Notes: generated from the letters alone by a model not told the origin. Shown: positions 1-10,180, counted from the first letter of the stretch. The stretch is 64,000 nucleotides of DNA from Cyanothece sp. BG0011 (GCF_003013815.1 NZ_PRLH01000047.1:33095-97094), one strand, 5' to 3'. Numbers and translations are program-made.

Positions 1-3000
1 CGTCTCCGTCATTTCCTATCACCATTTCTAGGTTAGTATGGCCTAAGTCGAGGGTGACAGCATCAGCAGTGGTAACGATCGCAATATCTGTTCCCTCTCC
101 CCCATCAATAAAGCTATCTTCTGCATCAATATAGAGTAAGTCGTCTCCTGCGTTACCCTGTAGGCGATCGTCTCCTTCATCCCCGACTAACCAGTCGTTC
201 CCATCGTTTCCGACTAAGGTGTCGTTTCCTGCTTCTCCTGAGAGGAAAATATCATCATTTGCGGTGGTGTAAAGGGTGTCGTTGCCAATGTTTCCTATGG
301 CAACTTGGAGGTTACTGTCTGCGAGGTTGAGGGTTAAGTCGGTTTCGGTTTCGTGGATAAGGAGGGATACTGCGGTGTCATCTTCTGCGAGTATTTCTAT
401 TCCGGTGTCGGTTTGGTTAACTTTAAACCCTGTTTGAGTGACAAGGAAGGCAATATCGGATATTTCGCCACTGGTTCCGTCATTTCGGTTGAAAATGGAG
501 CGTTTTTTGATAATATTACCGTCTTGGATGGTTTCGGTGGTGATACCGTTAAGGTTAATGCTAGTGATACCGTGATCTGTTAGGGTTTTGAGTTCGTCGG
601 GTTGACTGATACCGTCTTGGTTAATATCTTGCCATACGAGTATTTGATTAAACTGGGTATCTGTAGCGGAAATAATCCCGTTTTGGTTGCTGTCTAGGGT
701 TGCTAATGCGTCTAACCCAGAAGTAGGGGAACCGTCGTTAAAGTATTCGGAGAAAACTTCGGTAATATTGTTTATGGTCCCGTCTTGGTTTAAGTCTAGG
801 GTTAGAATACCGTCGGTTGTCCATGCGGTGTTTTCAGCGTAACCATCTGCATCTATATCAAAGAAGATAGTAGAAGTAGATAGTTCAGATAAGTCTAATC
901 CATTACCATCTAAATCAAGAATAATAGGATCTAAAGGAACTATATTGTTAGTATTTGTTTGATAAGAACCAAAAGCATATTCTGACGATTCTAAGAAAGA
1001 TGGTAGAGGATTATTATAAGTTATTGTTATATCATCACTGTTTACAATTGTTTTGAAACTATTAAGATAATTTTTGTTGCTTGTTGTATAAGTAGTTTCC
1101 GTTGTAATTTCTTCTTGTTTTGCTTGTAAAAACTGATCGAGGGTATCTAAAGAAAAACCTTGATTGAGAGCATCCATTATAAATTCATAAGCTACAGAAT
1201 GATCTGCCCCAACCGATAGATTATCAGCCAAATATGGATTTTGTGATGATGGATCTTCCTTAAGATAAAAGTCTAATACTTCTCTGGTAATTTTAATATC
1301 TTGATCTCCTAAAGGTTTGGTATATCCTAATGGGAATAGTCCATCATAATCACTACGAACAAGTATTACATTTTCAGCATCAGTTTTATCTAAACGTCCC
1401 TCATCAGATGAATATGGGATAAAAGTAAGTGTGTTCCTTTCAAAACCTGGACTAGCTGGATCTAATCCAATAATCGTATTAACTTGAGTATAATTATCTT
1501 TTGCATATTTTCCGATTGCTCCTGCTACTTGTGCGCCTAAACTATGACCTATAATTTGCAATTGACTAAAATCAATCTTTAACTCATGAAGTTTTTTAGC
1601 CATTTCTTGTCCAGCTAATTGAGTATCTGAAGCAGGAATGAAATAATTAACATTTTGGGCTAATTCAGACCAATCACCAATAATTACATTATGATTAGGA
1701 TATTTATTTTCAAGCAGTTCTGCTACTAGAAAATTCCACTCTGGACTAACATTATTAAGCCAGCCAAATGTGATTAATATAGTCGCTTTGTTAGGATCTA
1801 TTTCCCCTCGTGTAATCAAAGCTCCCTGATTATTTTCGTTGAGTTCAAATTCTTCCGTAATATATATTTGTTCTTGACCATTCTTTTCTTGTCTTATGAA
1901 AATATTTTCTAATCCATATTCTGAGGCAAGATTTTGTATTTCTTCGTTGGTTATATCTGGCTGTTTTAAAATATTTTGTAATAATAATTGTTTTTTAAAG
2001 TTGGTTAATTTGTCAATAGTTGTTTGTTGCTCATTGTAGTTAGTCAACCCATTAGCTATCCCTTGAATTCCTAATAACCACCCTTCTAAACTACCATCAT
2101 CACTAATAGTTTCTATTCCATTGACAATATTAATAGCAAATTCTGTTGTACTGATAATATTTAGAAGTTGTTCTGATACGGCAAAGTCATCACCGAAGGT
2201 TGCAGATAGATTACTTCCTAAGAGAAAGCTGGCATTTACAAAGTTAGCGGTTGCTGCTAACCATTCATCTTCTTCTGCTAATTGAACACCACTATTAATA
2301 CTTAAAGCTGCTTGAGATAAATAGCTATATTCTGGTAATCCTATGGGTAAAGCTGCATTAACGATACTAAGAAATCCTGTTAACCCATCTCCATTATCAA
2401 TTGCTTGATAACCGTTATAAATTCCTGATGAAAATTGCTGAACATCGGCAAAGGTTTCAAACCCTTTAAATGATTCAAATCCTAACTCTTTAACTGTCTC
2501 AGTTAAACCAACATCAGGTAAGTCAAAACCGCCTAATTCTGCTGCTCCTAATGCTGCCATTCCCGCATTAAATATTGCCCCTCCTATATCCCCATTATAA
2601 GCAGATTGAACTGCACTTAAAGAAGCTCCAATTGTCTTTAAAGTAGTGGCAACTGTAGAAAATGTAGTACCTGAAACTCCTAAAAATGCTCCAGTTCCTG
2701 CTAAAGATGCTCCTGCGGTTGCTACTGCTGCCGCTACACTTAAAACTAAGGTAACTGTCCCTAATAATTCGTTAACAAAGGCTTTCTTTCTTGCTTTTCT
2801 TTCTTGTATTCTCCCGTCAATAATTTGGTTTAAAATGTCTTTTGATTGCTTGGCTAATTCACTGGATAAATCTACTGCACCCTCTGCATAGCCAATCTTA
2901 TATAAAACTTCTAAATACTCTTGGTTAATATCGTCAGTTTCTTCCCCTAATTCCTGACTGATAATAATTTCATCATAGAGGGCTTTAGTAGCTCCTTGAA

Positions 3001-6000
3001 GGTCGGTTTCTGACTGTTTTAATATCCCTAATAACTGTTCTTCTTCTGCGTCTAATTTGGCGATTTCTGTTTGTAATTCGTTAGCTTCGGTTATTAAGGC
3101 GTTGGCAGTGTTTAAGAGATTTTCTTGTATGGTTGCTGCTTCTTTTCCTTGTAATGCGTCGTGGATATCTGCGGTGGTTTCTGCCAGAATAGTTTGAATA
3201 TTTTCGGGTAATTCGGGTTGAGTTTGGATGGTTTCTAACTCACTTAAAAGTCCGGCTAATTGCCCTTTATATTCCGCTTGTTGGATAATATCTTCGATGG
3301 GTTGCAGTCCTAAGTCGCTTCTTAGGTCGTTTAATGCCTGTTGTAAGGCATCTTCGGCCTGTAATTGGTTTAATTGTTCCAGTTTTGCCGTGGCAATTGC
3401 CCGATCTCTGGCAATATCTGCCTGTTCCTTCTCAAATTGTGCGGTTATGGTTTCATCGATACCGAGTTGTCGTTGTGTTGCGAACTCTTGTTCTAGTGTA
3501 GCTTGGGCTAAGTTTAATTGTTCAACTTGCAGCAGTTGCACCAGGGTTTGTTCTGTCCAGTTTCTCAGATATTCCAGGGCATCTATGCGAAGTTCGGCAA
3601 TATTTAACTGTTGCTGTAGGGTTTCAATATCTTCTTGAGTATTGTTAATATTGCTTTGTATTTCGTTGAATTCTGTTTGTGCGATCGCCTGTTGTTGTTG
3701 GATGAGATCGATTTGATCTTCAGCAGCTTCTTTAACTAGGGTAAATTGATCGGCTTGTTCTTGTGCCTGGTCTTGTAATGCCCGATATTTGAGCATTTCG
3801 TTGTAATAATAGTCTGCTTTGACTGCATCATCGGGTCTAGCGATGCCTCCGGCGCAACCACCCCCTGTATCACTCATTAAGTCCCGATAGTCTGTGTAAT
3901 AAATTTCGGCAGCAGTGGCGAAGTTGTTGGCGGAAGCGACTTCTAAAAGATAGGCTGCTTCTTGACTTCCGGCTTCGGTTGCTTCGATGAGACGGGTTTG
4001 TAGTTGGGTTTCGAGGGTGTTGAGTTCTAATTGTTTTTCGGTGGCGAGGAGGGTATAGTTTTCTTTGAGTTCGGTGGCAGCGAGTAAGTCTTGCAGGGTT
4101 GACTGTTTGCTTTGTATCTCGGTTAAATATTGGTCGTTTTGCACCTCTAGAAATGCCTGTAAATCTTCCATAGAGGCGGTTAAAGCGATGCTGGTAGCCT
4201 CAGCTTGTTGGGCTAGTTTTTGGACTTCGGCGAGGGCGTTTTGTGCGTCTAAGAGTTGATCTTCGAGGTTGCTATAGTCGCTGTCGGGACTGTCTATGGT
4301 GGCGAGTAATAGTTGATGTTCCGTTTCAACGACGGTTTTTTGTGCTTCTAAAAGGGTGATTTTTTGAGTCAGGGCGGTTTGTTGCGCCGTTAGGATGATC
4401 TGTTTTTGGTTTAAGAGATCGATTGATTGTTGTAGTTGAATGGTTTTAGTTTCATCCCCCCTTAGTCCCCCCTTATCAAGGGGGGAAACATCGCCCCCCT
4501 TAGTAAGGGGGGTTGGGGGGATAGTATCGAGTTGGGTTTGCAGTTGTAACTGTAGCGCAATAGTTTCTGATAGTTCGGTGTCGAGGAATAGGGTTTGTTG
4601 TTCAACCCACGCGCGAGTATTGGCTATTTGTTGCAGCAGGTTTTGAGTATTGGTGTCGAGGGTGGCTTTTTGTTCTAAGACATCATTAAGGGCGGTTTGA
4701 TAGGCTTCACTACTGTTATCATATTCAGCAAGTTCGGTTGTAGTGGTAGCTTTAGCTTCCTCTGCTGCCAGTTCGGCGATCGCCAGTTGTTCTTTGAGGG
4801 TGGGGAGTAGGTCGGAAAAGGTTTCCAGTTGTGCTTCTTGTTCGGGGAGTAGTTGCCGTTGCGCTTCTAATAATTCGAGTTCAGCGATAAATTGATCTAG
4901 GGTAAGTTCAGCTTCATCAGCAGCTTGGTTTGCTTCTTGCCATTGGGTGATCAGTTCGTCGGTCAGGTTTTGTTGTTGGGTATCGTCGATAACTTCTTGA
5001 TCTAGGTTGGCTGCATATTTTCTCAGGTTGGTTGCTTGTTTGGTGTAAGTATCCCAGATGATCCAATGGTGATCGACATGGGTTATGGTTATCCATTTTC
5101 TTTTACTCCTAAAAAGGCCACGTTTTTTATAACTACGCGATTCTGTCCAAGTAGGGCCAGCTTTACGGCTTAAGTCCCAGTGTATGGCTGCTTGTTCTTC
5201 GTACCAGTCTGCTTGTGATAAGGCTGCGGTTGCATTGGCTTGTTTTTGAGCAATTTGGGCTTTTAGGGTTTCTAGTTGTTGTTGGGAGTTGGTGAGTTCA
5301 TCAGTTATTTGTTGTTGCAGGTTGTAAAGGGTGGTTGCGTCAGATAAGGCGGGGTAATATTGATTTCGGAGATTATTAAGGGCAGTATTAGCATCATTTT
5401 CAATAGTTGCTTTACTGTCTCCATTAGAATGCCAAAGATGAACATAATTATTAACATCAAAATGAACTAAGTCAGTTTTGCCATCTCCATTAAAATCTCC
5501 TGTTTCGTATCTATAATTATTAACCCCGACTCCATATCCCCCACCAGGAGTAAAACTCTTAATGCTAAACGTTCCATCTCCATTAGAATGCCAAAGATGA
5601 ACATAATTATTAACATCAAAATGAACTAAGTCAGTTTTGCCATCTCCATTAAAATCTCCTGTTTCGTATCTATAATTATTAACCCCGACTCCATATCCCC
5701 CACCAGGAGTAAAACTCTTAATGCTAAACGTTCCATCTCCATTAGAATGCCAAAGATGAACATAATTATTAACATCAAAATGAATTAAGTCAGTTTTGCC
5801 ATCTCCATTAAAATCTCCTGTTTCGTATCTATAGTTATTAACCCCGACTCCATAATTATCAGGATCAAAATGGGTAATATCAAAGGTTCCATCACCTTTA
5901 GAAAACCAAACATGAATATAACCGTTACCACCTCTCCAACTATCATCAACAAAATGAACTAGATCAGTTTTTCCATCTCCGTTAAAGTCTCCTACTTCAT

Positions 6001-9000
6001 AACGATAATGATTATTATTTACTCCATAGTTACTAGGATCAAAATAGCTAATATCAAAGGTTCCATCACCTTTAGAAAACCAAACATGAATATAACCGTT
6101 ACCACCTCTCCAACTATCATCAACAAAATGAACTAGATCAGTTTTTCCATCTCCGTTAAAGTCTCCTACTTCATAACGATAATGATTATTATTTACTCCA
6201 TAGTTACTAGGATCAAAATAGCTAATATCAAAGGTTCCATCATCTTTAGAAAACCAAACATGAATATAACCGTTACCATCTCTCCAACTATCATTAACAA
6301 AATGAACTAGATCAGTTTTCCCATCACCATTAAAATCTCCTGCTTCATAACGATAATTATTATTCTCTACTCCGTATCCCGTACCAGGAGTAAAACTCTT
6401 AATACTAAAAGTTGCATCCGTATTCGGTTTATTGCTATTTTCCCAAGATAATAGTCTTTGTTCTTTAGTATTTAAAATAATTTGATATTCTTCTAAATAA
6501 TCTTGTAATTTATTGGGATTTTGTTCAGCTTGTAGGGTTAAGTATGCAGTTTCTACTCGAAGATTTTGGAGCTTTGATATTACTTCATTTTTAACGATTT
6601 CATTATTATGAAGTGAAACATGATAATCATTGTTTTCATTAGCAACAATTAAATCCGTTTTTCCATCTCCATTAAAATCTCCTAACTTCCATTGATGATC
6701 TTTTAAGTTACCTCCATGATTTTGCCATAAATACGTAATAAACCCATTACCCTGAGAAATGGAAACATGATAATCATTATTTTGATTAACAACAATTAAA
6801 TCAGTTTTTCCGTCTCCGTTAAAATCGTGAACATTCCATTGATGAGTATTTAAAGTTCCTCCATGATTTTGCCATAAATGTGTACTGAACCCATTACCCT
6901 GAGAAATAGAAACATGATAATCATTATTTTGATTGACAACAATCAAATCTGTTTTACCGTCCCCATTAAAATCTGCTAATCTCCATTGATGATCTTTTAA
7001 ACTACCTCCATGATTTTGCCATAAATGAGTTACGAACCCATTACCTTGAGAAATAGAAACATGATAATCATTGTTTTCGTTAGCAACAATTAAATCCGTT
7101 TTTCCATCTCCATTAAAATCTCCGAACTTCCACTGATGAGTGTTTAAACTTCCTCCATGATTTAACCATAAATGAGTCGGGTTAAAACCATTTCCATTAG
7201 AGATAGAAACATGATAATCATTATTTCCATTAGCAACAATTAAATCAGTCTTTCCATCTCCATTAAAATCTGCTAATCTCCATTGATGTTCACTTAAAGT
7301 TCCCCCGTGATTTTTCCATAAATGGGTACTAAAACCATTACCCTGAGAAATAGAAACATAATAATCATTATTTTCATTAGCAACAATTAAATCTGTTTTC
7401 CCATCTCCGTTAAAATCCCCAACTCGCCACTGATGAGTGTTTAAATTTCCTACATGATTTTGCCATAAATGTGTGCTAAACCCATTACCCTGAGAAATAG
7501 AAACATGATAATCATTGTTTTCATTAGCAACAATTAAATCTGTTTTTCCATCCCCATTGAAATCTCCAAATTGCCACTGATGAGTGTTTAAACTTCCCCC
7601 ATGATTTAGCCATAAATGAGTTGGGTTAAATCCATTTCTATTAGAGATAGAAACATGATAATCATTATTTTGGTTAACAACAATTAAATCCTTTTTACCA
7701 TCCCCATTAAAATCTGCTAGTCTCCATTGATGTTCCCTTAAAGTTCCCCCGTGATTTTTCCAAAGACTGGTTTGATTAAACTGAGCAGTATCATCAATAA
7801 GTAACTGATTTATACTATCTTGTTTCTGTTTAATATAATTTTGTAAATTCGTTTCTATAAATTGTTCTTGTTGCTCACTAGATAAGTCAATTTCGATAAC
7901 TAAATCTTGAGTTTTGTTAATAATTTCATTATCTAATTTATCAATTAATAAAGGACGTAATATTTCAGCAGTTTGGTTAATTAAAATCTTAATACCTTGA
8001 TCATGTAATGCGTCTATTTCATCAGTAACTCTACTTTTATTAGCAATAGCTTGATCATTAATTTCTTTTATTTGCCGATCAAAAAGACTATAGTTAATCT
8101 CAATAAGACCACGTTTACTACCACCCCAATCAGTTATAGCATCTACATCATTCCATGCTCCACTACCATAACTATAAGCATAATCTTCATTACGTTTATT
8201 ATTAGGTTCTCCAGGAATCCAACTTGTAAAAGTAATAGGTTCTCCATTAACCCATCGCCAATGTCCCTCTGCAACTTCATCTGTTAAACCTATCCAATAA
8301 GTAAGATAACCGAAATTTTGATTTAACCATCGTTGTTCTTCCCAACTGTTAATAACAACAAGATGTCCACCAGCAGCTATTCCTTCATTTCTAGCTGCGT
8401 GCCAATTATTAACAGATTGACCTATAAAATAATAATTTCCAGTTACATTACTGAACTTTGCGCCTTTTGATAAAGCTTTCTGTTGTACTTCTTTCTTGTT
8501 ATCGGAAACGATATCTAAATCAATGCTTTTTTGACTGTCAATATCTATATATACTTGATACTTATTTGAATAAAGTTGTGAGTTAGTCTCATAGAAAGAT
8601 TGATAATTATTTAATGTTTTATTTAGTTGCTCTACAATCTCTTTATATGCTTCATTGTTGCTTAAAATCCTTATTAACTCTTCAGTAACTTTAATAACTT
8701 CCTGATGTGACCATTTATAATCACTCTCTTTTTCAGAATTTAATTTAGTTAAGATTGCTTGTAAAGTAGTATATTGATTTTCAAAACTCGTTAAAGTTGA
8801 AATATGCTCAATTTTTTCAGTTAATAAATTAACCTGTTGTTGTTGAGTGGTTAAAACAGCGATCGCCTCTTCCAAACTATCAACAGATTCCCCTAACGCA
8901 TCCGCATAATTAACCTGCGCTTCTTGACGTGCGATCGCCTCTTGTAATTGAATTTTATCTAATAAATAAACCCCTTCAGGATCAGCTAAATTATCCTCTA

Positions 9001-10099
9001 TATAAGTCTCTAATTCATTAACTGCTTCGGTGCGTTGTTTCGATAAATTCCAGACATCAACCGTCAACTGATGAGACTCTTTTAAATTCTCTAACCAAAT
9101 AGCGGATAAACCCTCTATTTCCTCTGCTAACTCGGCCCCTAAAATAACATAACCTTCAATACTATCCGTTTCTAAAGCAACCGTTACCGCGTCTTCTGAT
9201 GCTGCTTGAGACTGTAAAGAAGTCAATCTATCTGAGACTATTTCCTCCCCTTCCACCGCTAAAATTTTCTGCCATAACTTCACCACTTCTGGGGTAGTTT
9301 CATCAATAGTCCAATCTAAAAACCCTGTGACATCTTCCGTTAATAAATAATGATAGGTTGTCTCAAGCTCAGTTAATGCTGTCTCTGCTAAGGTTTCAGT
9401 ATTTTGTAACTCTTCTAACTCAGTTTGTAGAGTAGATAACTTTTCATTAGCATTATTAACAATGGTTTCCTGTTCAACAATCTCCTGATTATTTAACCGC
9501 TCTAAATCTTCTGTTTGCTGCTGTATTTGTAACTTAACTGACTCTAATTTTTGAGCCGTATCTAACCCACTCAAGGATAATAACTCTTGTTGTAAAGAAT
9601 ATCTCAAAATATGAGCATTTAACTCTTTTTGTAACGCATAAATTTGTTGTGCATTACTATTACTATCTTGACGCAGTTGTGATAATTCTTCCTCAGTATC
9701 AAAAATGTCTTGTTTAATCTCATCTGCCTTAGCTTGAATAATTAACTTTTCCTGATCCGAAAACTTTTCAATCGACTCTTTTTGCTCCTCAAATATCTCT
9801 ATCTCCTTGACTAAATCTGCTTTATCTGCTATTAATTTTTTTAATCTTTCCTCTTCAACCCAATAATAATCATCCGCAATAGTTAACCTCTCTTCAACCG
9901 TTTCTATCTGAGAAGCTGTTACAGAAACATTCTTTTGTAACTTCTCATACTCATCTAAAAAGGTTTGAAAAGCAACATCAAAGGCAATTTTTAAAGAGTT
10001 AACTGCTGTTTCGTCATTTAACAAACCTAAACCCGTTAGAAACGCTGTTAAATCATAGTGTGACTGGGTTAATAATTCGATAGCTAATTTAGTGTTCAT
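1..10099 (-). CDS. Giant lectin/VCBS/lipase/RTX exoprotein (C-terminus outside window)
   Basis: One reading frame stays open from an ATG at 10099 to the window edge, about 3366 codons, with an in-frame TAA just upstream of the ATG. I checked the frame at the lectin, repeat, lipase and RTX motifs and it is the same. Approximate residue order is: coiled coil (1-530); C-type lectin domain (540-670) with WIGL, GEPNN and WND motifs; eight FG-GAP/VCBS-like repeats (770-1170); six more of two other subtypes (1225-1570); long Gln/Glu/Leu-rich coiled coil (1590-2430); Ala-rich hydrophobic stretch (2440-2480); alpha/beta hydrolase with GHSLGAQVAG and GLDPASPGF (2730-2990); DxNxDG calcium-binding segments (3060-3180); RTX-like GNDG/GDEGDD repeats (from 3260). 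There is no N-terminal signal peptide, and C-terminal RTX repeats are typical of type I secretion, so I infer an exported calcium-dependent surface or extracellular protein. No transporter gene is beside it. No clear Shine-Dalgarno is seen. Confidence 0.9.
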   Translation of the reverse strand, partial: MNTKLAIELLTQSHYDLTAFLTGLGLLNDETAVNSLKIAFDVAFQTFLDEYEKLQKNVSVTASQIETVEERLTIADDYYWVEEERLKKLIADKADLVKEIEIFEEQKESIEKFSDQEKLIIQAKADEIKQDIFDTEEELSQLRQDSNSNAQQIYALQKELNAHILRYSLQQELLSLSGLDTAQKLESVKLQIQQQTEDLERLNNQEIVEQETIVNNANEKLSTLQTELEELQNTETLAETALTELETTYHYLLTEDVTGFLDWTIDETTPEVVKLWQKILAVEGEEIVSDRLTSLQSQAASEDAVTVALETDSIEGYVILGAELAEEIEGLSAIWLENLKESHQLTVDVWNLSKQRTEAVNELETYIEDNLADPEGVYLLDKIQLQEAIARQEAQVNYADALGESVDSLEEAIAVLTTQQQQVNLLTEKIEHISTLTSFENQYTTLQAILTKLNSEKESDYKWSHQEVIKVTEELIRILSNNEAYKEIVEQLNKTLNNYQSFYETNSQLYSNKYQVYIDIDSQKSIDLDIVSDNKKEVQQKALSKGAKFSNVTGNYYFIGQSVNNWHAARNEGIAAGGHLVVINSWEEQRWLNQNFGYLTYWIGLTDEVAEGHWRWVNGEPITFTSWIPGEPNNKRNEDYAYSYGSGAWNDVDAITDWGGSKRGLIEINYSLFDRQIKEINDQAIANKSRVTDEIDALHDQGIKILINQTAEILRPLLIDKLDNEIINKTQDLVIEIDLSSEQQEQFIETNLQNYIKQKQDSINQLLIDDTAQFNQTSLWKNHGGTLREHQWRLADFNGDGKKDLIVVNQNNDYHVSISNRNGFNPTHLWLNHGGSLNTHQWQFGDFNGDGKTDLIVANENNDYHVSISQGNGFSTHLWQNHVGNLNTHQWRVGDFNGDGKTDLIVANENNDYYVSISQGNGFSTHLWKNHGGTLSEHQWRLADFNGDGKTDLIVANGNNDYHVSISNGNGFNPTHLWLNHGGSLNTHQWKFGDFNGDGKTDLIVANENNDYHVSISQGNGFVTHLWQNHGGSLKDHQWRLADFNGDGKTDLIVVNQNNDYHVSISQGNGFSTHLWQNHGGTLNTHQWNVHDFNGDGKTDLIVVNQNNDYHVSISQGNGFITYLWQNHGGNLKDHQWKLGDFNGDGKTDLIVANENNDYHVSLHNNEIVKNEVISKLQNLRVETAYLTLQAEQNPNKLQDYLEEYQIILNTKEQRLLSWENSNKPNTDATFSIKSFTPGTGYGVENNNYRYEAGDFNGDGKTDLVHFVNDSWRDGNGYIHVWFSKDDGTFDISYFDPSNYGVNNNHYRYEVGDFNGDGKTDLVHFVDDSWRGGNGYIHVWFSKGDGTFDISYFDPSNYGVNNNHYRYEVGDFNGDGKTDLVHFVDDSWRGGNGYIHVWFSKGDGTFDITHFDPDNYGVGVNNYRYETGDFNGDGKTDLIHFDVNNYVHLWHSNGDGTFSIKSFTPGGGYGVGVNNYRYETGDFNGDGKTDLVHFDVNNYVHLWHSNGDGTFSIKSFTPGGGYGVGVNNYRYETGDFNGDGKTDLVHFDVNNYVHLWHSNGDSKATIENDANTALNNLRNQYYPALSDATTLYNLQQQITDELTNSQQQLETLKAQIAQKQANATAALSQADWYEEQAAIHWDLSRKAGPTWTESRSYKKRGLFRSKRKWITITHVDHHWIIWDTYTKQATNLRKYAANLDQEVIDDTQQQNLTDELITQWQEANQAADEAELTLDQFIAELELLEAQRQLLPEQEAQLETFSDLLPTLKEQLAIAELAAEEAKATTTTELAEYDNSSEAYQTALNDVLEQKATLDTNTQNLLQQIANTRAWVEQQTLFLDTELSETIALQLQLQTQLDTIPPTPLTKGGDVSPLDKGGLRGDETKTIQLQQSIDLLNQKQIILTAQQTALTQKITLLEAQKTVVETEHQLLLATIDSPDSDYSNLEDQLLDAQNALAEVQKLAQQAEATSIALTASMEDLQAFLEVQNDQYLTEIQSKQSTLQDLLAATELKENYTLLATEKQLELNTLETQLQTRLIEATEAGSQEAAYLLEVASANNFATAAEIYYTDYRDLMSDTGGGCAGGIARPDDAVKADYYYNEMLKYRALQDQAQEQADQFTLVKEAAEDQIDLIQQQQAIAQTEFNEIQSNINNTQEDIETLQQQLNIAELRIDALEYLRNWTEQTLVQLLQVEQLNLAQATLEQEFATQRQLGIDETITAQFEKEQADIARDRAIATAKLEQLNQLQAEDALQQALNDLRSDLGLQPIEDIIQQAEYKGQLAGLLSELETIQTQPELPENIQTILAETTADIHDALQGKEAATIQENLLNTANALITEANELQTEIAKLDAEEEQLLGILKQSETDLQGATKALYDEIIISQELGEETDDINQEYLEVLYKIGYAEGAVDLSSELAKQSKDILNQIIDGRIQERKARKKAFVNELLGTVTLVLSVAAAVATAGASLAGTGAFLGVSGTTFSTVATTLKTIGASLSAVQSAYNGDIGGAIFNAGMAALGAAELGGFDLPDVGLTETVKELGFESFKGFETFADVQQFSSGIYNGYQAIDNGDGLTGFLSIVNAALPIGLPEYSYLSQAALSINSGVQLAEEDEWLAATANFVNASFLLGSNLSATFGDDFAVSEQLLNIISTTEFAINIVNGIETISDDGSLEGWLLGIQGIANGLTNYNEQQTTIDKLTNFKKQLLLQNILKQPDITNEEIQNLASEYGLENIFIRQEKNGQEQIYITEEFELNENNQGALITRGEIDPNKATILITFGWLNNVSPEWNFLVAELLENKYPNHNVIIGDWSELAQNVNYFIPASDTQLAGQEMAKKLHELKIDFSQLQIIGHSLGAQVAGAIGKYAKDNYTQVNTIIGLDPASPGFERNTLTFIPYSSDEGRLDKTDAENVILVRSDYDGLFPLGYTKPLGDQDIKITREVLDFYLKEDPSSQNPYLADNLSVGADHSVAYEFIMDALNQGFSLDTLDQFLQAKQEEITTETTYTTSNKNYLNSFKTIVNSDDITITYNNPLPSFLESSEYAFGSYQTNTNNIVPLDPIILDLDGNGLDLSELSTSTIFFDIDADGYAENTAWTTDGILTLDLNQDGTINNITEVFSEYFNDGSPTSGLDALATLDSNQNGIISATDTQFNQILVWQDINQDGISQPDELKTLTDHGITSINLNGITTETIQDGNIIKKRSIFNRNDGTSGEISDIAFLVTQTGFKVNQTDTGIEILAEDDTAVSLLIHETETDLTLNLADSNLQVAIGNIGNDTLYTTANDDIFLSGEAGNDTLVGNDGNDWLVGDEGDDRLQGNAGDDLLYIDAEDSFIDGGEGTDIAIVTTADAVTLDLGHTNLEMVIGNDGD
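4455..4524. repeat. C-rich palindromic repeat inserted in frame within the giant gene
   Basis: Two hairpins lie side by side: CCCCCCTT-ATC-AAGGGGGG at 4467-4485 and CCCCCCTT-AGT-AAGGGGGG at 4494-4512. They are flanked by further C6/G6 runs. Similar CCCCCCTTTATAAGGGGGG sequence occurs between genes at about 33912-33930 and related sequence at 59292-59308. On the coding strand it adds about 23 residues rich in Pro, Gly and Lys (TPLTKGGDVSPLDKGGLRG) within a long coiled coil without breaking the frame. Confidence 0.85.
5405..5880 (-). repeat. Three near-identical 159-bp repeats encoding FG-GAP-like units
   Basis: CCATTAGAAT recurs at 5421, 5580 and 5739, a period of exactly 159 bp (53 residues). 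Each unit encodes YETGDFNGDGKTDL, then NNYVHLWHSNGDGTFSIKSF. Copies differ by only a few bases over the whole period. This block can collapse or expand in short-read assembly. Confidence 0.9.
5881..6420 (-). repeat. Three 174-bp repeats encoding FG-GAP-like units
   Basis: The string CCATCACCTTTAGAAAACC or its close variant recurs at 5889, 6063 and 6237, exactly 174 bp apart. Each unit encodes 58 residues with GDFNGDGKTDLVHF followed by a Trp-rich GYIHVWFSK segment. The copies are nearly identical at the DNA level, which suggests recent duplication or gene conversion. Confidence 0.9.
6590..7785 (-). repeat. Eight 147/150-bp repeats encoding FG-GAP/VCBS-like units
   Basis: The marker GAAACATGATAATCATT or a close variant recurs at about 6615, 6762, 6909, 7056, 7206, 7353, 7500 and 7650, giving spacings of 147 or 150 bp. 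Each unit encodes 49-50 residues containing DFNGDGKTDLIV and NDYHVSIS. The DFNGDGKTDL core is the calcium-binding loop typical of FG-GAP/VCBS propeller repeats. Units differ by scattered substitutions, so this is an older amplification than the 159-bp block downstream in the gene. Confidence 0.9.
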
Positions 10100-10159
10100 T
10101 ATAATTAATTAACTTAAAAAATAAACAAAATATGTATAGATGTATTGAAACCTATACAT

Positions 10160-10180
10160 GGGTTTAATCGTATTAAACCC
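10160..10180. repeat. Short palindrome GGGTTTAAT-CGT-ATTAAACCC
   Basis: Nine-base arms match perfectly around CGT. A sister sequence with arms GGGCTTAAT/ATTAAGCCC lies at 11700-11720, so this looks like a small dispersed palindrome family rather than a terminator. No T-run follows on either side. Confidence 0.7.

Noticed and set aside
2646..8287. Several plus-strand frames inside 2646-8287
   Set aside because: They lie opposite the continuous giant gene and show Ser/Cys/Ile-rich composition typical of antisense shadows.
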